64,000 nucleotides of DNA, from NCBI GenBank assembly GCA_948470255.1, contig CAOKOS010000003.1:18647-82646 (forward strand), in the 5' to 3' direction. The position numbers and the translations under genes are program-made. A model generated the notes under the pieces. That model had not been told where the DNA came from. It made no database searches and was given only the letters and a program-made list of their open reading frames with translations. This document shows positions 17,352-25,764 of the stretch, piece by piece; position 1 is the stretch's first letter; every line of letters begins with the position of its first letter. This stretch comes from an uncultured Lachnotalea sp. (GTDB lineage: Bacteria; Bacillota; Clostridia; Lachnospirales; Lachnospiraceae).

Positions 17352-19067
17352 ATGACCTGTATGGTCGGAGATGTCCTTTATGGGACGTATCGGATTCTTG
17401 ACGTGCTGGGAAAAGGCGGAAGCGGTACGGTATATTTGGCACGCCATGAACGCGGAGGCAGGCTTTGGGCAGTCAAAGAAATGGCTGATGAGAACAACCG
17501 CCTGATTATGGAAGCAGAGCTTTTGAAAAAACTTCATCATCCGGGACTTCCGGTGGTGGGAGATGTTTTGGGGCAAAATGGAGTCCTCTATCTGGTTATG
17601 GATTATATTGAAGGGCGTTCTTTAAAAGAGATTCTTGATCTGGAAAAAACATGCAGCCAGGAGCAGGCGGTGGATTGGGGGCTTCAGCTTTGCGCGGTAC
17701 TTTCCTATCTGCATACACGGACACCTGCGGTAATCTACCGGGATATGAAACCGTCCAATGTCATGCAGAGGGAGGATGGAAGTCTTGTATTGGTGGATTT
17801 CGGAACAGCCAGGGAACAGAAGGAAGAGGCAGACGGAGACACGGTCTGGCTGGGAACCAGAGGATATGCGGCGCCGGAACAGTATGGAGGATATGGGCAG
17901 ACAGGGCCCCAGACAGATGTTTACGGGCTTGGAGCCGTCCTTTACCATTTGCTGACTGGATACAACCCGGCAGACCCGCCATACCGTTTTTTGCCTGTCA
18001 GGAGCATACGGCCGGAGCTTTCAGGAGGATTGGAAAAAATTCTCCAGTGCTGTACAAGGGAGGATCCGGCGAAACGGTACTCTTCTTGCAAAGAGCTGGC
18101 CTGGGCTTTGGAGCATTACAGAGAATTGGATGAAGAATATATCAGGCAGAGAAAAAGGAAAAAGAAGATTTTTACGATATGCGCGGCTGTTACGGCAATG
18201 TCATTCGCAGGAAGCCTGGCGATGGATTTCTTGGAGCAACGGGCGGTTGCCGATACATATCAGGCGCGGATATCGGAAGCTCAGTGGGCCATAGGGGCAG
18301 AAAACAGGATGGCTGCCTGCCGCAGGGCCATCAGCTTGGAGCCGGGGCTGTCTGCGGGGTACGAGTGCCTGTTTAAGATTTTTTTGGAGGATGGAGGATT
18401 TTCCGCTGAAGAAGAGCTGCTCTTTCGTGAAATTTTAAATGAGCGGAAGGCGGGAGGAAAAACTTTTCTGGAATATTTGGAGTCTGAAAAAGGGCAGTAT
18501 AGGAGAGCCGCTTATGGAATCGGGCAAGCATATTTTTATGATTATGAGGAAGTGGATGGAAAAAGGGCCTCACTCAGATGGCTTTTGGCGGCAGCTGAAG
18601 CGGAACCGGGAGAAGGGCTTTCTGAAAGGGAAGTTTTTCGGGCTAGGATTTTAAGCAAAATTGCGGAGTATTATGATGGGCTGGATATTCAGAGAAAAAA
18701 CGGGGATACGGAAGCTTCTTACGGAGAGTACTGGGATGATTTGAGGGCAATTTCAGATCAGGAGGTTGAAAGGCGGGACAACAGGACTACAGCTCTTTTG
18801 GCTGACCGGGAACTGACAGTTCAGCTGGCGCTTCGTGTGGAACAGTTTAAAAAGGCCGGCGTCAGCCGGGACTCTATGGAGGAGGCGCTTTCCGATGTGG
18901 AAAAACGGATGGAAAAATGGGATCAGGAGAAAGAAGGTTCGGAATATGAAGCCGGTTTAAGGCAGGAAGTAAAAGATGGGCTTTCGGCGGCGAAACGGGC
19001 ATTGGAAGCAGCTTTTTTGGCTGGTGAGGAGGAACATGGAACAGGAAACAATCAGGATATTTCATAA
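17352..19067 (+). CDS. Membrane-bound eukaryotic-type Ser/Thr protein kinase
   Basis: 571 residues. The kinase domain is about 11-255: glycine loop GKGGSG (20-25), catalytic Lys 42 (AVKE), catalytic loop 'YRDMKPSN' (the usual HRD His is Tyr; Asp 131 and Asn 136 retained), DFG at 149-151 and 'GTRGYAAPEQY' activation segment. A basic run precedes one membrane helix (273-294). The outer region is helical, TPR-like ('ACRRAISLEPGLSAGY'), not the PASTA repeats of PrkC/Stk1. It overlaps the next gene by 32 bp, so they form one unit. No PP2C phosphatase or FHA protein lies nearby. Signal and substrates are unknown. Confidence 0.93.
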   Translation: MTCMVGDVLYGTYRILDVLGKGGSGTVYLARHERGGRLWAVKEMADENNRLIMEAELLKKLHHPGLPVVGDVLGQNGVLYLVMDYIEGRSLKEILDLEKTCSQEQAVDWGLQLCAVLSYLHTRTPAVIYRDMKPSNVMQREDGSLVLVDFGTAREQKEEADGDTVWLGTRGYAAPEQYGGYGQTGPQTDVYGLGAVLYHLLTGYNPADPPYRFLPVRSIRPELSGGLEKILQCCTREDPAKRYSSCKELAWALEHYRELDEEYIRQRKRKKKIFTICAAVTAMSFAGSLAMDFLEQRAVADTYQARISEAQWAIGAENRMAACRRAISLEPGLSAGYECLFKIFLEDGGFSAEEELLFREILNERKAGGKTFLEYLESEKGQYRRAAYGIGQAYFYDYEEVDGKRASLRWLLAAAEAEPGEGLSEREVFRARILSKIAEYYDGLDIQRKNGDTEASYGEYWDDLRAISDQEVERRDNRTTALLADRELTVQLALRVEQFKKAGVSRDSMEEALSDVEKRMEKWDQEKEGSEYEAGLRQEVKDGLSAAKRALEAAFLAGEEEHGTGNNQDIS

Positions 19068-22000
19068 TTGGTCAAAAATATTGGAGGCAGCCTGGATTTT
19101 TGGGTTGATAATTTTAATTATTTTATTTCGGAGATTTCAGTATGGGAAAATATGCATGAAGGCAGTCAAAGAGAGGAAGAGGAAACAGGTGGGAGAAAAA
19201 GCGGAAAAGAAAGGAAGAGGGCCGAAAAGGAAACGTTATAAAAGTATTATGGCGGTTTGCCTGGCAGTTTCCATTCCGGTGCCTGTAGTTTCTTTTGCAG
19301 GACAAGGGGCTGCCACATATTTACAGACGGAAAAAAACGGAGGGGAAACTGTGCCGACGGGGAAAGGGAGGATTGCCGTGGAGGTGGATGGAGACAGCAT
19401 CCGTCCCAATGTTTATCGGGATACGGCAGTGGCAGAGATTACATTTTTTGAAAAAAATTTTGACTGTGAAAGTATCATGATAAAAATCGGAGATGAGACA
19501 GGGAGGGAAACAAAGCTTACGTTTGAAGGCGGAGTATGGAAAGGGGAAACAGGGCTGGGGGAAGGCGTCCTGGAAGTGGTTCCTTATATACGGGAGGATG
19601 ATAACGGAGAGAGCCGGAAATATTGGATTTTGGACAGTGAAGAGGGGACACAGGAACACACAGAAAACAGGACTGTGAAAATGAGGTTCCGATTTCCGAA
19701 AGAGGGGAATTTTACAATCAGTGAAGTGACTGGAAGAGATTTGGCTGGAAACATTTCAAGCCTTTCGGAACCTGTTTTTGTGGCTGTTGACAGGTCGCCT
19801 CCTGAGTTTCAAATCACCCTTCCTGAAGAGGAACTGAGCCATGCAGGATATTATAGCCATCCGATTACAGTCTGGTTATTTTTGAAGGAACATAACTTTC
19901 ATCCTGAGGAGAAGGACAGCCTTCCAGAGGTTACATTAGAGACAGGGGACGGGAATGCGGTTCCGGTGGAGGAAACAGAAAATTTGTGGAAAATGGCCCC
20001 GGAAAAAGGAAAAGACTGGTATAAGTTCCCGCTTAATGTGGGAGAGGAGGCAAATTACCGGATTCAGGTTTCCTATGAAGATCCGGCAGGATGGCCGCTT
20101 ACAGAGAAAAGTGAAAAGGAAAAAGTGTTTACGGTGGATATGACGGAGCCGGAGTTTGGGACCGTCACGGCCATGGGAGAGAGCTGGAATATGCTGATGG
20201 AGCAGATCACTTTTGGAAAGTATTCTTCAAAGGAAGAACTGGTGGTACTGGAAGGAAGGGACAGTATCTCCCCGGTAGAACCACTACAATATTTTTGTTC
20301 GGAACGGGAAATGACGAAAGCAGAGCTGGAGGCCCTTCCGGAGAAGTCCTGGCAGACAGGAAACAGTCTGCTTCTTGTACCGGATACAAAGGCGGCCGTT
20401 TATCTGAAAGTGACGAACTATGCAGGACTCAGCAATTACTTCAGCTCATCTGGTTTCATAGTGGAAAATAAAGGGCCTGTTATTACACTGGAGCCAAAGG
20501 GGAATAGTTTTCCTGGAAGTGGGATCTACCGTAGTGATGTGGAGGTTGAGGTTTTTTTGGAGGAACCAAAAGAAACAGGAGTTGTTTCCGGTATCAAACG
20601 GGTGGAATATCTGCTGGAGGCGGAAAAAGATGGCGGAAGAGAGCTTTTGAGGCAGGAAGTACTGATGGAGTTGGCAGATTCGGAGGAAATGGATTTTGAC
20701 ATAAACGAAACGTGGAAGGACACAGTTTTTCTGGCGGCAGGAGATTATGATGGAGAGAAACTCTGGCTTACAGTGCGGGCAGAAGACAGAGCCGGAAATC
20801 AATCGGAAAAAAGTATCTTTCTTGCCATTGACGTGACGGCGCCAAAGCTGGAGGTTATCTACGGAGAAGAGAAACCTGAAAACGGGACGTATTACAATCG
20901 GGAAAGAAAAGTCCGGCTCGTTGTCCGGGAATCCAATTTTTCCGAAGATCATCTGTGGCTGTTTATCACAAATACGGAAGGGGATGCGCCGGAAATTTCG
21001 GAATGGAGCCACAATGGAACGATACATAGCTGCCAGCTTACCTTTTTTGAGGATGGCGACTATACGTTTTCTGTAAAGTGCGAAGATTTAGCAGGATATG
21101 TGTCAGAAACAAAAACAAGTTCTTTTACCATAGACCGGACGCCTCCGAAAATTTCCGTAGTGTTTTCAGAAGAAGCAAAGACTCAAAATGGACAATACTA
21201 TGCTTCTGAAAGGGAGGCGGAGATTACTATTGAAGAGCATAATTTTTGGAGAGATGGAGTACAGGATGAGCTTAAGGCCTTGCTGGACGATGGGGAATCA
21301 GGAGATTTGGATGTGGGAGACTTTGACGACCGGGGGGATATCCATACAGCCAGGGTTATGTTTCGTAAAGATGGAGATTATCATTTTCAGATTGGATGCG
21401 CAGACATGGCAGGAAACAGGGAGGAAAAGCATTTTGAAGAAAAGTTTTCTATAGATTGTAATCCGCCGGTAATACAGATTTTGGGGATAGAGAATGAATC
21501 GGCCAATAGAGGGGCAGTGGAAGCAGTGGTAGTTTGGGAAGACAAACGCCTACGGAAGGAAAGCGTAAAACTGGATGTCATGCGTTTAGATCACATGGCG
21601 GAAAATAGGGATTATCAATATCGGGAACTTGCAGGGACAACAGAAAAAACAGTAAAAGAATTGATTTCGGACAACTTTCCAAATAGGGAAGAAACGGACG
21701 GATTGTATCTTTTAAAGGCGGTTGCAGCCGACCGGGCGGGAAACAGGACAGAAGAAGAGGTGGTTTTTTCGGTTAACCGGTACGGCTCTGTTTATGAGGC
21801 AGCAGGAGAATCAAAAAAATGGCTGGGGAAAGGGGAATACCCTTATTTGCAGAAAGAACAGGATGTAATCCTGCGGGAATATAATGTGGATCCAGTAGAG
21901 AGTTATCACGTGGCAGTGAGCCGGAATGGGATGATTTCCCCATTGGCAGAGGGGAGGTCTTTCAGCCGTAAAAAAGTTTCGCCACAGGGTTTAGATTCCA

Positions 22001-22638
22001 GATGGCTGGTGTATGAATATAAAATAAACAAAGAAATTTTTGAACTGGAAGGGGACTATGAGATTCTTTTGTATTCTGAAGACAAAGCTGGAAATAAAAC
22101 CGGAAATATGTCGGTGAAAAATACGGAGCGGTCTGCCTCTTTTGCATTTTCCGTAGATAAGACAGGCCCTTCGGCGCTCCTTTTGGGGGCGGAAGACGGA
22201 GGCAGGTATAAAATGGACAAGCTCAGGCTTTTTCTGGATATCCGTGACAATATGTTCTTACAGAAGGTGGAAATACGGACACAGGGGAAAAAGTATTGTT
22301 ATGAGGGAGAAAAAATCAAAGAGAACTTTTCACAAGGGGGGATGGAGGTAGTGCTGGAAGGGGTGGATGACTGGCAGGCTTTGGAGATTTATGCGGAAGA
22401 TAAGGCTGGAAACCGTCTGGAGACAGGGAATGGACACGGAACAGGGGCAGACGGATGTTTGGAATGGAAGTTTCTTGTGACTTCAGACTGGTGGATACAA
22501 TTATACAGAGATCCCTTCAAAATCTTTTTGGCGGCAGTAGTTTCAGGAGGGATACTGACAGCGGGATTTATTTTTATTATTTACAGGAGAAAGAAAAATC
22601 AGCCATGGGGAACCATAGGCAAAAGAAGACATTTGTGA
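19036..22638 (+). CDS. Large Ig-like-repeat membrane protein paired with the kinase
   Basis: 1200 residues from ATG 19036 (GAGGAGG directly upstream; the track start at 18976 lies deep in the kinase gene). One hydrophobic segment is at about 17-34. After a Lys/Arg-rich stretch comes a second (about 72-91) that looks like a signal sequence. Then follows a long extracellular part with at least seven bacterial Ig-like units, each marked by a 'VDxTxP' strand such as 'FTIDRTPPKISVVF' or 'LAIDVTAPKLEV', and a C-terminal membrane helix (about 1157-1180) with a basic RRKK tail. It is translationally linked to the kinase, so it may be the external sensor or adhesive partner; this is inference. No sortase motif is present. 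Confidence 0.9.
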   Translation: MEQETIRIFHNWSKILEAAWIFGLIILIILFRRFQYGKICMKAVKERKRKQVGEKAEKKGRGPKRKRYKSIMAVCLAVSIPVPVVSFAGQGAATYLQTEKNGGETVPTGKGRIAVEVDGDSIRPNVYRDTAVAEITFFEKNFDCESIMIKIGDETGRETKLTFEGGVWKGETGLGEGVLEVVPYIREDDNGESRKYWILDSEEGTQEHTENRTVKMRFRFPKEGNFTISEVTGRDLAGNISSLSEPVFVAVDRSPPEFQITLPEEELSHAGYYSHPITVWLFLKEHNFHPEEKDSLPEVTLETGDGNAVPVEETENLWKMAPEKGKDWYKFPLNVGEEANYRIQVSYEDPAGWPLTEKSEKEKVFTVDMTEPEFGTVTAMGESWNMLMEQITFGKYSSKEELVVLEGRDSISPVEPLQYFCSEREMTKAELEALPEKSWQTGNSLLLVPDTKAAVYLKVTNYAGLSNYFSSSGFIVENKGPVITLEPKGNSFPGSGIYRSDVEVEVFLEEPKETGVVSGIKRVEYLLEAEKDGGRELLRQEVLMELADSEEMDFDINETWKDTVFLAAGDYDGEKLWLTVRAEDRAGNQSEKSIFLAIDVTAPKLEVIYGEEKPENGTYYNRERKVRLVVRESNFSEDHLWLFITNTEGDAPEISEWSHNGTIHSCQLTFFEDGDYTFSVKCEDLAGYVSETKTSSFTIDRTPPKISVVFSEEAKTQNGQYYASEREAEITIEEHNFWRDGVQDELKALLDDGESGDLDVGDFDDRGDIHTARVMFRKDGDYHFQIGCADMAGNREEKHFEEKFSIDCNPPVIQILGIENESANRGAVEAVVVWEDKRLRKESVKLDVMRLDHMAENRDYQYRELAGTTEKTVKELISDNFPNREETDGLYLLKAVAADRAGNRTEEEVVFSVNRYGSVYEAAGESKKWLGKGEYPYLQKEQDVILREYNVDPVESYHVAVSRNGMISPLAEGRSFSRKKVSPQGLDSRWLVYEYKINKEIFELEGDYEILLYSEDKAGNKTGNMSVKNTERSASFAFSVDKTGPSALLLGAEDGGRYKMDKLRLFLDIRDNMFLQKVEIRTQGKKYCYEGEKIKENFSQGGMEVVLEGVDDWQALEIYAEDKAGNRLETGNGHGTGADGCLEWKFLVTSDWWIQLYRDPFKIFLAAVVSGGILTAGFIFIIYRRKKNQPWGTIGKRRHL

Positions 22639-22680
22639 TAAAATAACCGTAATCTATAGAATGTTTGGAGGGAATACGGA

Positions 22681-24204
22681 GTGAATTACTTAATTGGTAT
22701 TGATTTGGGAACCTCTGCCACAAAAACAGTATTGTTTGACGAAGAGGGGAATGTGATTTCATCTGCTTCAAAGGAATATCCTTTGTACCAGCCCCAGAAT
22801 GGATGGGCAGAGCAGGAACCGGAGGATTGGAAAAATGCGGCGCTGGAAACAATCGCAAAAGTGGTGAAAGAATCCGGAGTGGACAAAGACGCCATTAAAG
22901 GATTGGGGATTTCAGGGCAGATGCACGGCCTTGTTATGCTGGACGGGGAGAATCAGGTCATTCGTCCTTCCATCATCTGGTGTGACCAGCGGACGGCCAG
23001 GGAATGTGAGGAAATCACGGAGAAAGTAGGAGCAAAACGTATTATCGAAATTACGGCGAATCCCGCCCTGACTGGATTTACGGCTTCCAAGATTCTCTGG
23101 GTAAGGAATCATGAACCGGAGAATTATGCCAAATGCCGCCATATTTTGCTGCCGAAAGACTATGTCCGTTTGATTTTGACAGGAGAATATGCGACAGAAG
23201 TATCGGATGCTTCCGGTATGCAGCTTCTGGATGTCCCCAACCGTTGCTGGTCCGATGAGGTGTTGGAGAAGTTGGAAATCGACAAGGGGCTTTTGGCTAA
23301 AGTCTATGAGTCTCCTGAAATAACAGGAACAATTCTGCCGGAAATAGCAGAACTTACAGGGCTTTCTGAAAAGACTGTTGTTGTGGGAGGAGCAGGAGAT
23401 AACGCAGCGGCAGCGGTGGGGACAGGTGTTGTCAGAGACGGAAAAGCCTTTACCACCATTGGAACCAGCGGTGTTGTATTTGCCCATAGTAAAAATGTGA
23501 CCATTGACCCCAAAGGCAGGGTACATACTTTCTGCTGCGCTGTTCCTGGCTGTTGGCATGTGATGGGTGTGACCCAGGGGGCGGGGCTTTCTCTCCAGTG
23601 GTTCCGTAATAATTTCTGCCAGGATTATATGGAGCAGGCAAAGGCGGAAAATTGTGACGCTTATGATTATATTAACCGTGATGTGGAGAGTGTGCCGCTT
23701 GGGGCAAACCGCTTGATTTATCTTCCTTATCTGATGGGGGAGCGCACACCCCATTTAGACCCGGACTGCCGCGGTGTATTTTTCGGGCTCTCTGCCATCC
23801 ATACACGTAAAGATATGCTCCGCGCCGTGATGGAGGGTGTCTCCTACTCTATGAAGGACTGCAATGATATTTTGAAAGAAATGGGAGTGGAGGTTGCAGA
23901 TATGATGGCCTGCGGCGGCGGCGGAAGGAGCGCGGTGTGGCGCCAGATGCTGGCAGATATGTACGGCTGCACTGTGAAAACCGTGGCTGCCAAGGAAGGG
24001 CCTGCTTTAGGGGTGGCAATTCTGGCAGGTGTGGGGGCCGGGATTTATGAAAGTGTGGAAGCTGCCTGCGACCGGATGATTCACACGGATAAGTCCTGTG
24101 GCGCCATTGCGGAAAACACAGAAAAATATAATGAATATCATAAGATTTATAAAAACTTGTATGGCTGCTTAAAAGAACAGTACAAAGAACTGGCGAAATT
24201 GTAA
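22681..24204 (+). CDS. xylB: Xylulokinase
   Basis: 507-residue FGGY-family sugar kinase, which phosphorylates D-xylulose with ATP for the pentose phosphate pathway. The ATP site is 'GIDLGTSATKTVLFD' at the N-terminus, with 'GISGQMHGLVMLD' and 'IIWCDQRT' of the sugar site typical of XylB. The C-terminal half carries the second FGGY signature region with 'GGGGRSAVWRQMLADMYG'. The start is GTG with GGAGGG upstream. No xylA, xylose transporter or regulator lies beside it, so its sugar could differ from xylulose, although the sequence is closest to XylB in the motifs I can read. Confidence 0.93.
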   Translation: MNYLIGIDLGTSATKTVLFDEEGNVISSASKEYPLYQPQNGWAEQEPEDWKNAALETIAKVVKESGVDKDAIKGLGISGQMHGLVMLDGENQVIRPSIIWCDQRTARECEEITEKVGAKRIIEITANPALTGFTASKILWVRNHEPENYAKCRHILLPKDYVRLILTGEYATEVSDASGMQLLDVPNRCWSDEVLEKLEIDKGLLAKVYESPEITGTILPEIAELTGLSEKTVVVGGAGDNAAAAVGTGVVRDGKAFTTIGTSGVVFAHSKNVTIDPKGRVHTFCCAVPGCWHVMGVTQGAGLSLQWFRNNFCQDYMEQAKAENCDAYDYINRDVESVPLGANRLIYLPYLMGERTPHLDPDCRGVFFGLSAIHTRKDMLRAVMEGVSYSMKDCNDILKEMGVEVADMMACGGGGRSAVWRQMLADMYGCTVKTVAAKEGPALGVAILAGVGAGIYESVEAACDRMIHTDKSCGAIAENTEKYNEYHKIYKNLYGCLKEQYKELAKL

Positions 24205-24264
24205 ATGGAAACATCATAAAAGTAAGGGAACGCCCGCAGAAAAACAGGGTTTTATATGTTAAAC

Positions 24265-24315
24265 GCCCCACCGGCTTCAGCCTGTTTTTGTCCAACAGGC
24301 TGAAACTGGCGGGGA
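24265..24315. terminator. Bidirectional terminator between xylB and argH
   Basis: Long stem with arms CCCCACCGGCTTCAGCCTGT and its near complement (two small mismatches) around a T-rich loop. It lies between two convergent genes. A second short hairpin (GGAACAGC/GCTGTCCC) follows. Confidence 0.7.
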
Positions 24316-24352
24316 CGATCAGTGGAACAGCAAAGCTGTCCCTACCATACGG

Positions 24353-25726
24353 TTATTCTTCCAGCAGTTTTTTATATTCCAGTACTACTTTGTCCATGGC
24401 AGAAGGCCCGGGCGCCCCCAAAACAGTACGTTTCTCCACACATGTCTTCAGGCTGATGGCGTCATAAATATCTTCTTCAAAGACAGGGCTGATGGCCTTA
24501 TATTCTTCGAGACTCATATCGTCCAGGGCAATTCCCTTATCAAGACAATAAAGAACCAGACGGCCGACAATGCCGTGGGCATCACGGAAAGGAATCCCGT
24601 GGTTTACCAGATAGTCAGCGGCGTCAGTGGCATTGGTAAAACCATTTGCAGCGCTTTTTTCCATGACTTCTTTGTTGAACTTTATGGTTTCCAGCATACC
24701 GGAGAAGAGGGCGATACAGCCTTTGGTGGTATCAATGGCATCAAATACCAGTTCTTTATCCTCCTGCATATCTTTGTTGTAAGCCAGAGGGATGCCTTTC
24801 ATAGTTGTCAGGATGGAAGTGAGGGCGCCATATACCCGCCCTGTCTTTCCCCTCACCAGTTCTGCAATATCCGGATTTTTCTTCTGCGGCATAATACTGC
24901 TGCCAGTACTGTAGGCGTCATCCAGTTCCACAAATTGATACTCATTGGAATTCCAGAGGATAATTTCTTCAGAAAAACGGCTCAAATGCATCATAACAGT
25001 GGCCATGGCGCTGCAAAGCTCAATCAGATAATCACGGTCTGACACAGAATCCATACTGTTTCTGGTGGCACAGTCAAAATCCAGAAGAGAGGCGGTATAC
25101 TCCCTGTCCAGAGGATAAGTGGTTCCGGCCAGGGCTCCTGCGCCAAGAGGGCAGGTATTCATTCTTTTCCGTATATCGGAAAGGCGGCTCCTGTCACGGA
25201 GGAACATTTCAAAATATGCGCCAAAATGGTGAGAAACAGTCACAGGCTGGGCTTTTTGGAGATGGGTAAAGCCAGGCATGTAGGTTTCCAGGTTTGATTC
25301 TATGATGGTTAAAAGAACATGAAGGAACTTATTAAGAAGGGAATCAAGCTGGCTGATTTCATCCCGGATATAAAGTTTCATATCCAGGGCTACCTGGTCG
25401 TTTCGGCTCCGGCCGGTATGAAGTTTTTTGCCCACATCACCTATGCGCTGTGTGAGAACGGCTTCCACAAAGCTATGGATGTCTTCTGCGGCGGGGTCGA
25501 TTTCAAGCGTACCGTTTTCTACATCTGCCAGAATTCCCTCCAGCCCCTCAACAATTTGCTGTTTTTCGGAATCAGCCAGGATTCCCTGTTTTGCCAGCAT
25601 AGCTACATGGGCGATACTTCCGCGGATATCCTGGCGGTAAAAACGCTGGTCGAAAGAAATGGAAGCGTTGAACTGATTGACCAGAGAGTTTTCTTCTTTA
25701 ATAAAACGTCCTCCCCATAATTTCAT
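24353..25726 (-). CDS. argH: Argininosuccinate lyase
   Basis: 457 residues, normal length. It cleaves argininosuccinate to arginine and fumarate, the last step of arginine synthesis. Fumarase/aspartase-superfamily signature 'GSSIMPQKKNPD' is present, together with 'TGRSRNDQVALDMKLY' and 'MPGFTHLQKAQPVTVSHH'. The start is MKLWGGRF at 25726, behind AGGGAGGATTATATT; the 13 extra residues in the track are upstream sequence. argG is not in the window. It is the last gene of a minus-strand run with YfhO and GT2, only 38 bp after the YfhO stop, so it may be co-transcribed, but no functional link is evident. Confidence 0.98.
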   Translation of the reverse strand: MKLWGGRFIKEENSLVNQFNASISFDQRFYRQDIRGSIAHVAMLAKQGILADSEKQQIVEGLEGILADVENGTLEIDPAAEDIHSFVEAVLTQRIGDVGKKLHTGRSRNDQVALDMKLYIRDEISQLDSLLNKFLHVLLTIIESNLETYMPGFTHLQKAQPVTVSHHFGAYFEMFLRDRSRLSDIRKRMNTCPLGAGALAGTTYPLDREYTASLLDFDCATRNSMDSVSDRDYLIELCSAMATVMMHLSRFSEEIILWNSNEYQFVELDDAYSTGSSIMPQKKNPDIAELVRGKTGRVYGALTSILTTMKGIPLAYNKDMQEDKELVFDAIDTTKGCIALFSGMLETIKFNKEVMEKSAANGFTNATDAADYLVNHGIPFRDAHGIVGRLVLYCLDKGIALDDMSLEEYKAISPVFEEDIYDAISLKTCVEKRTVLGAPGPSAMDKVVLEYKKLLEE

Positions 25727-25764
25727 AATATAATCCTCCCTTTTTGTATCTTTTCTGTCTTTCA

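Noticed and set aside
22912-23754. 280-residue minus-strand ORF
   Set aside because: Shadow of xylB.
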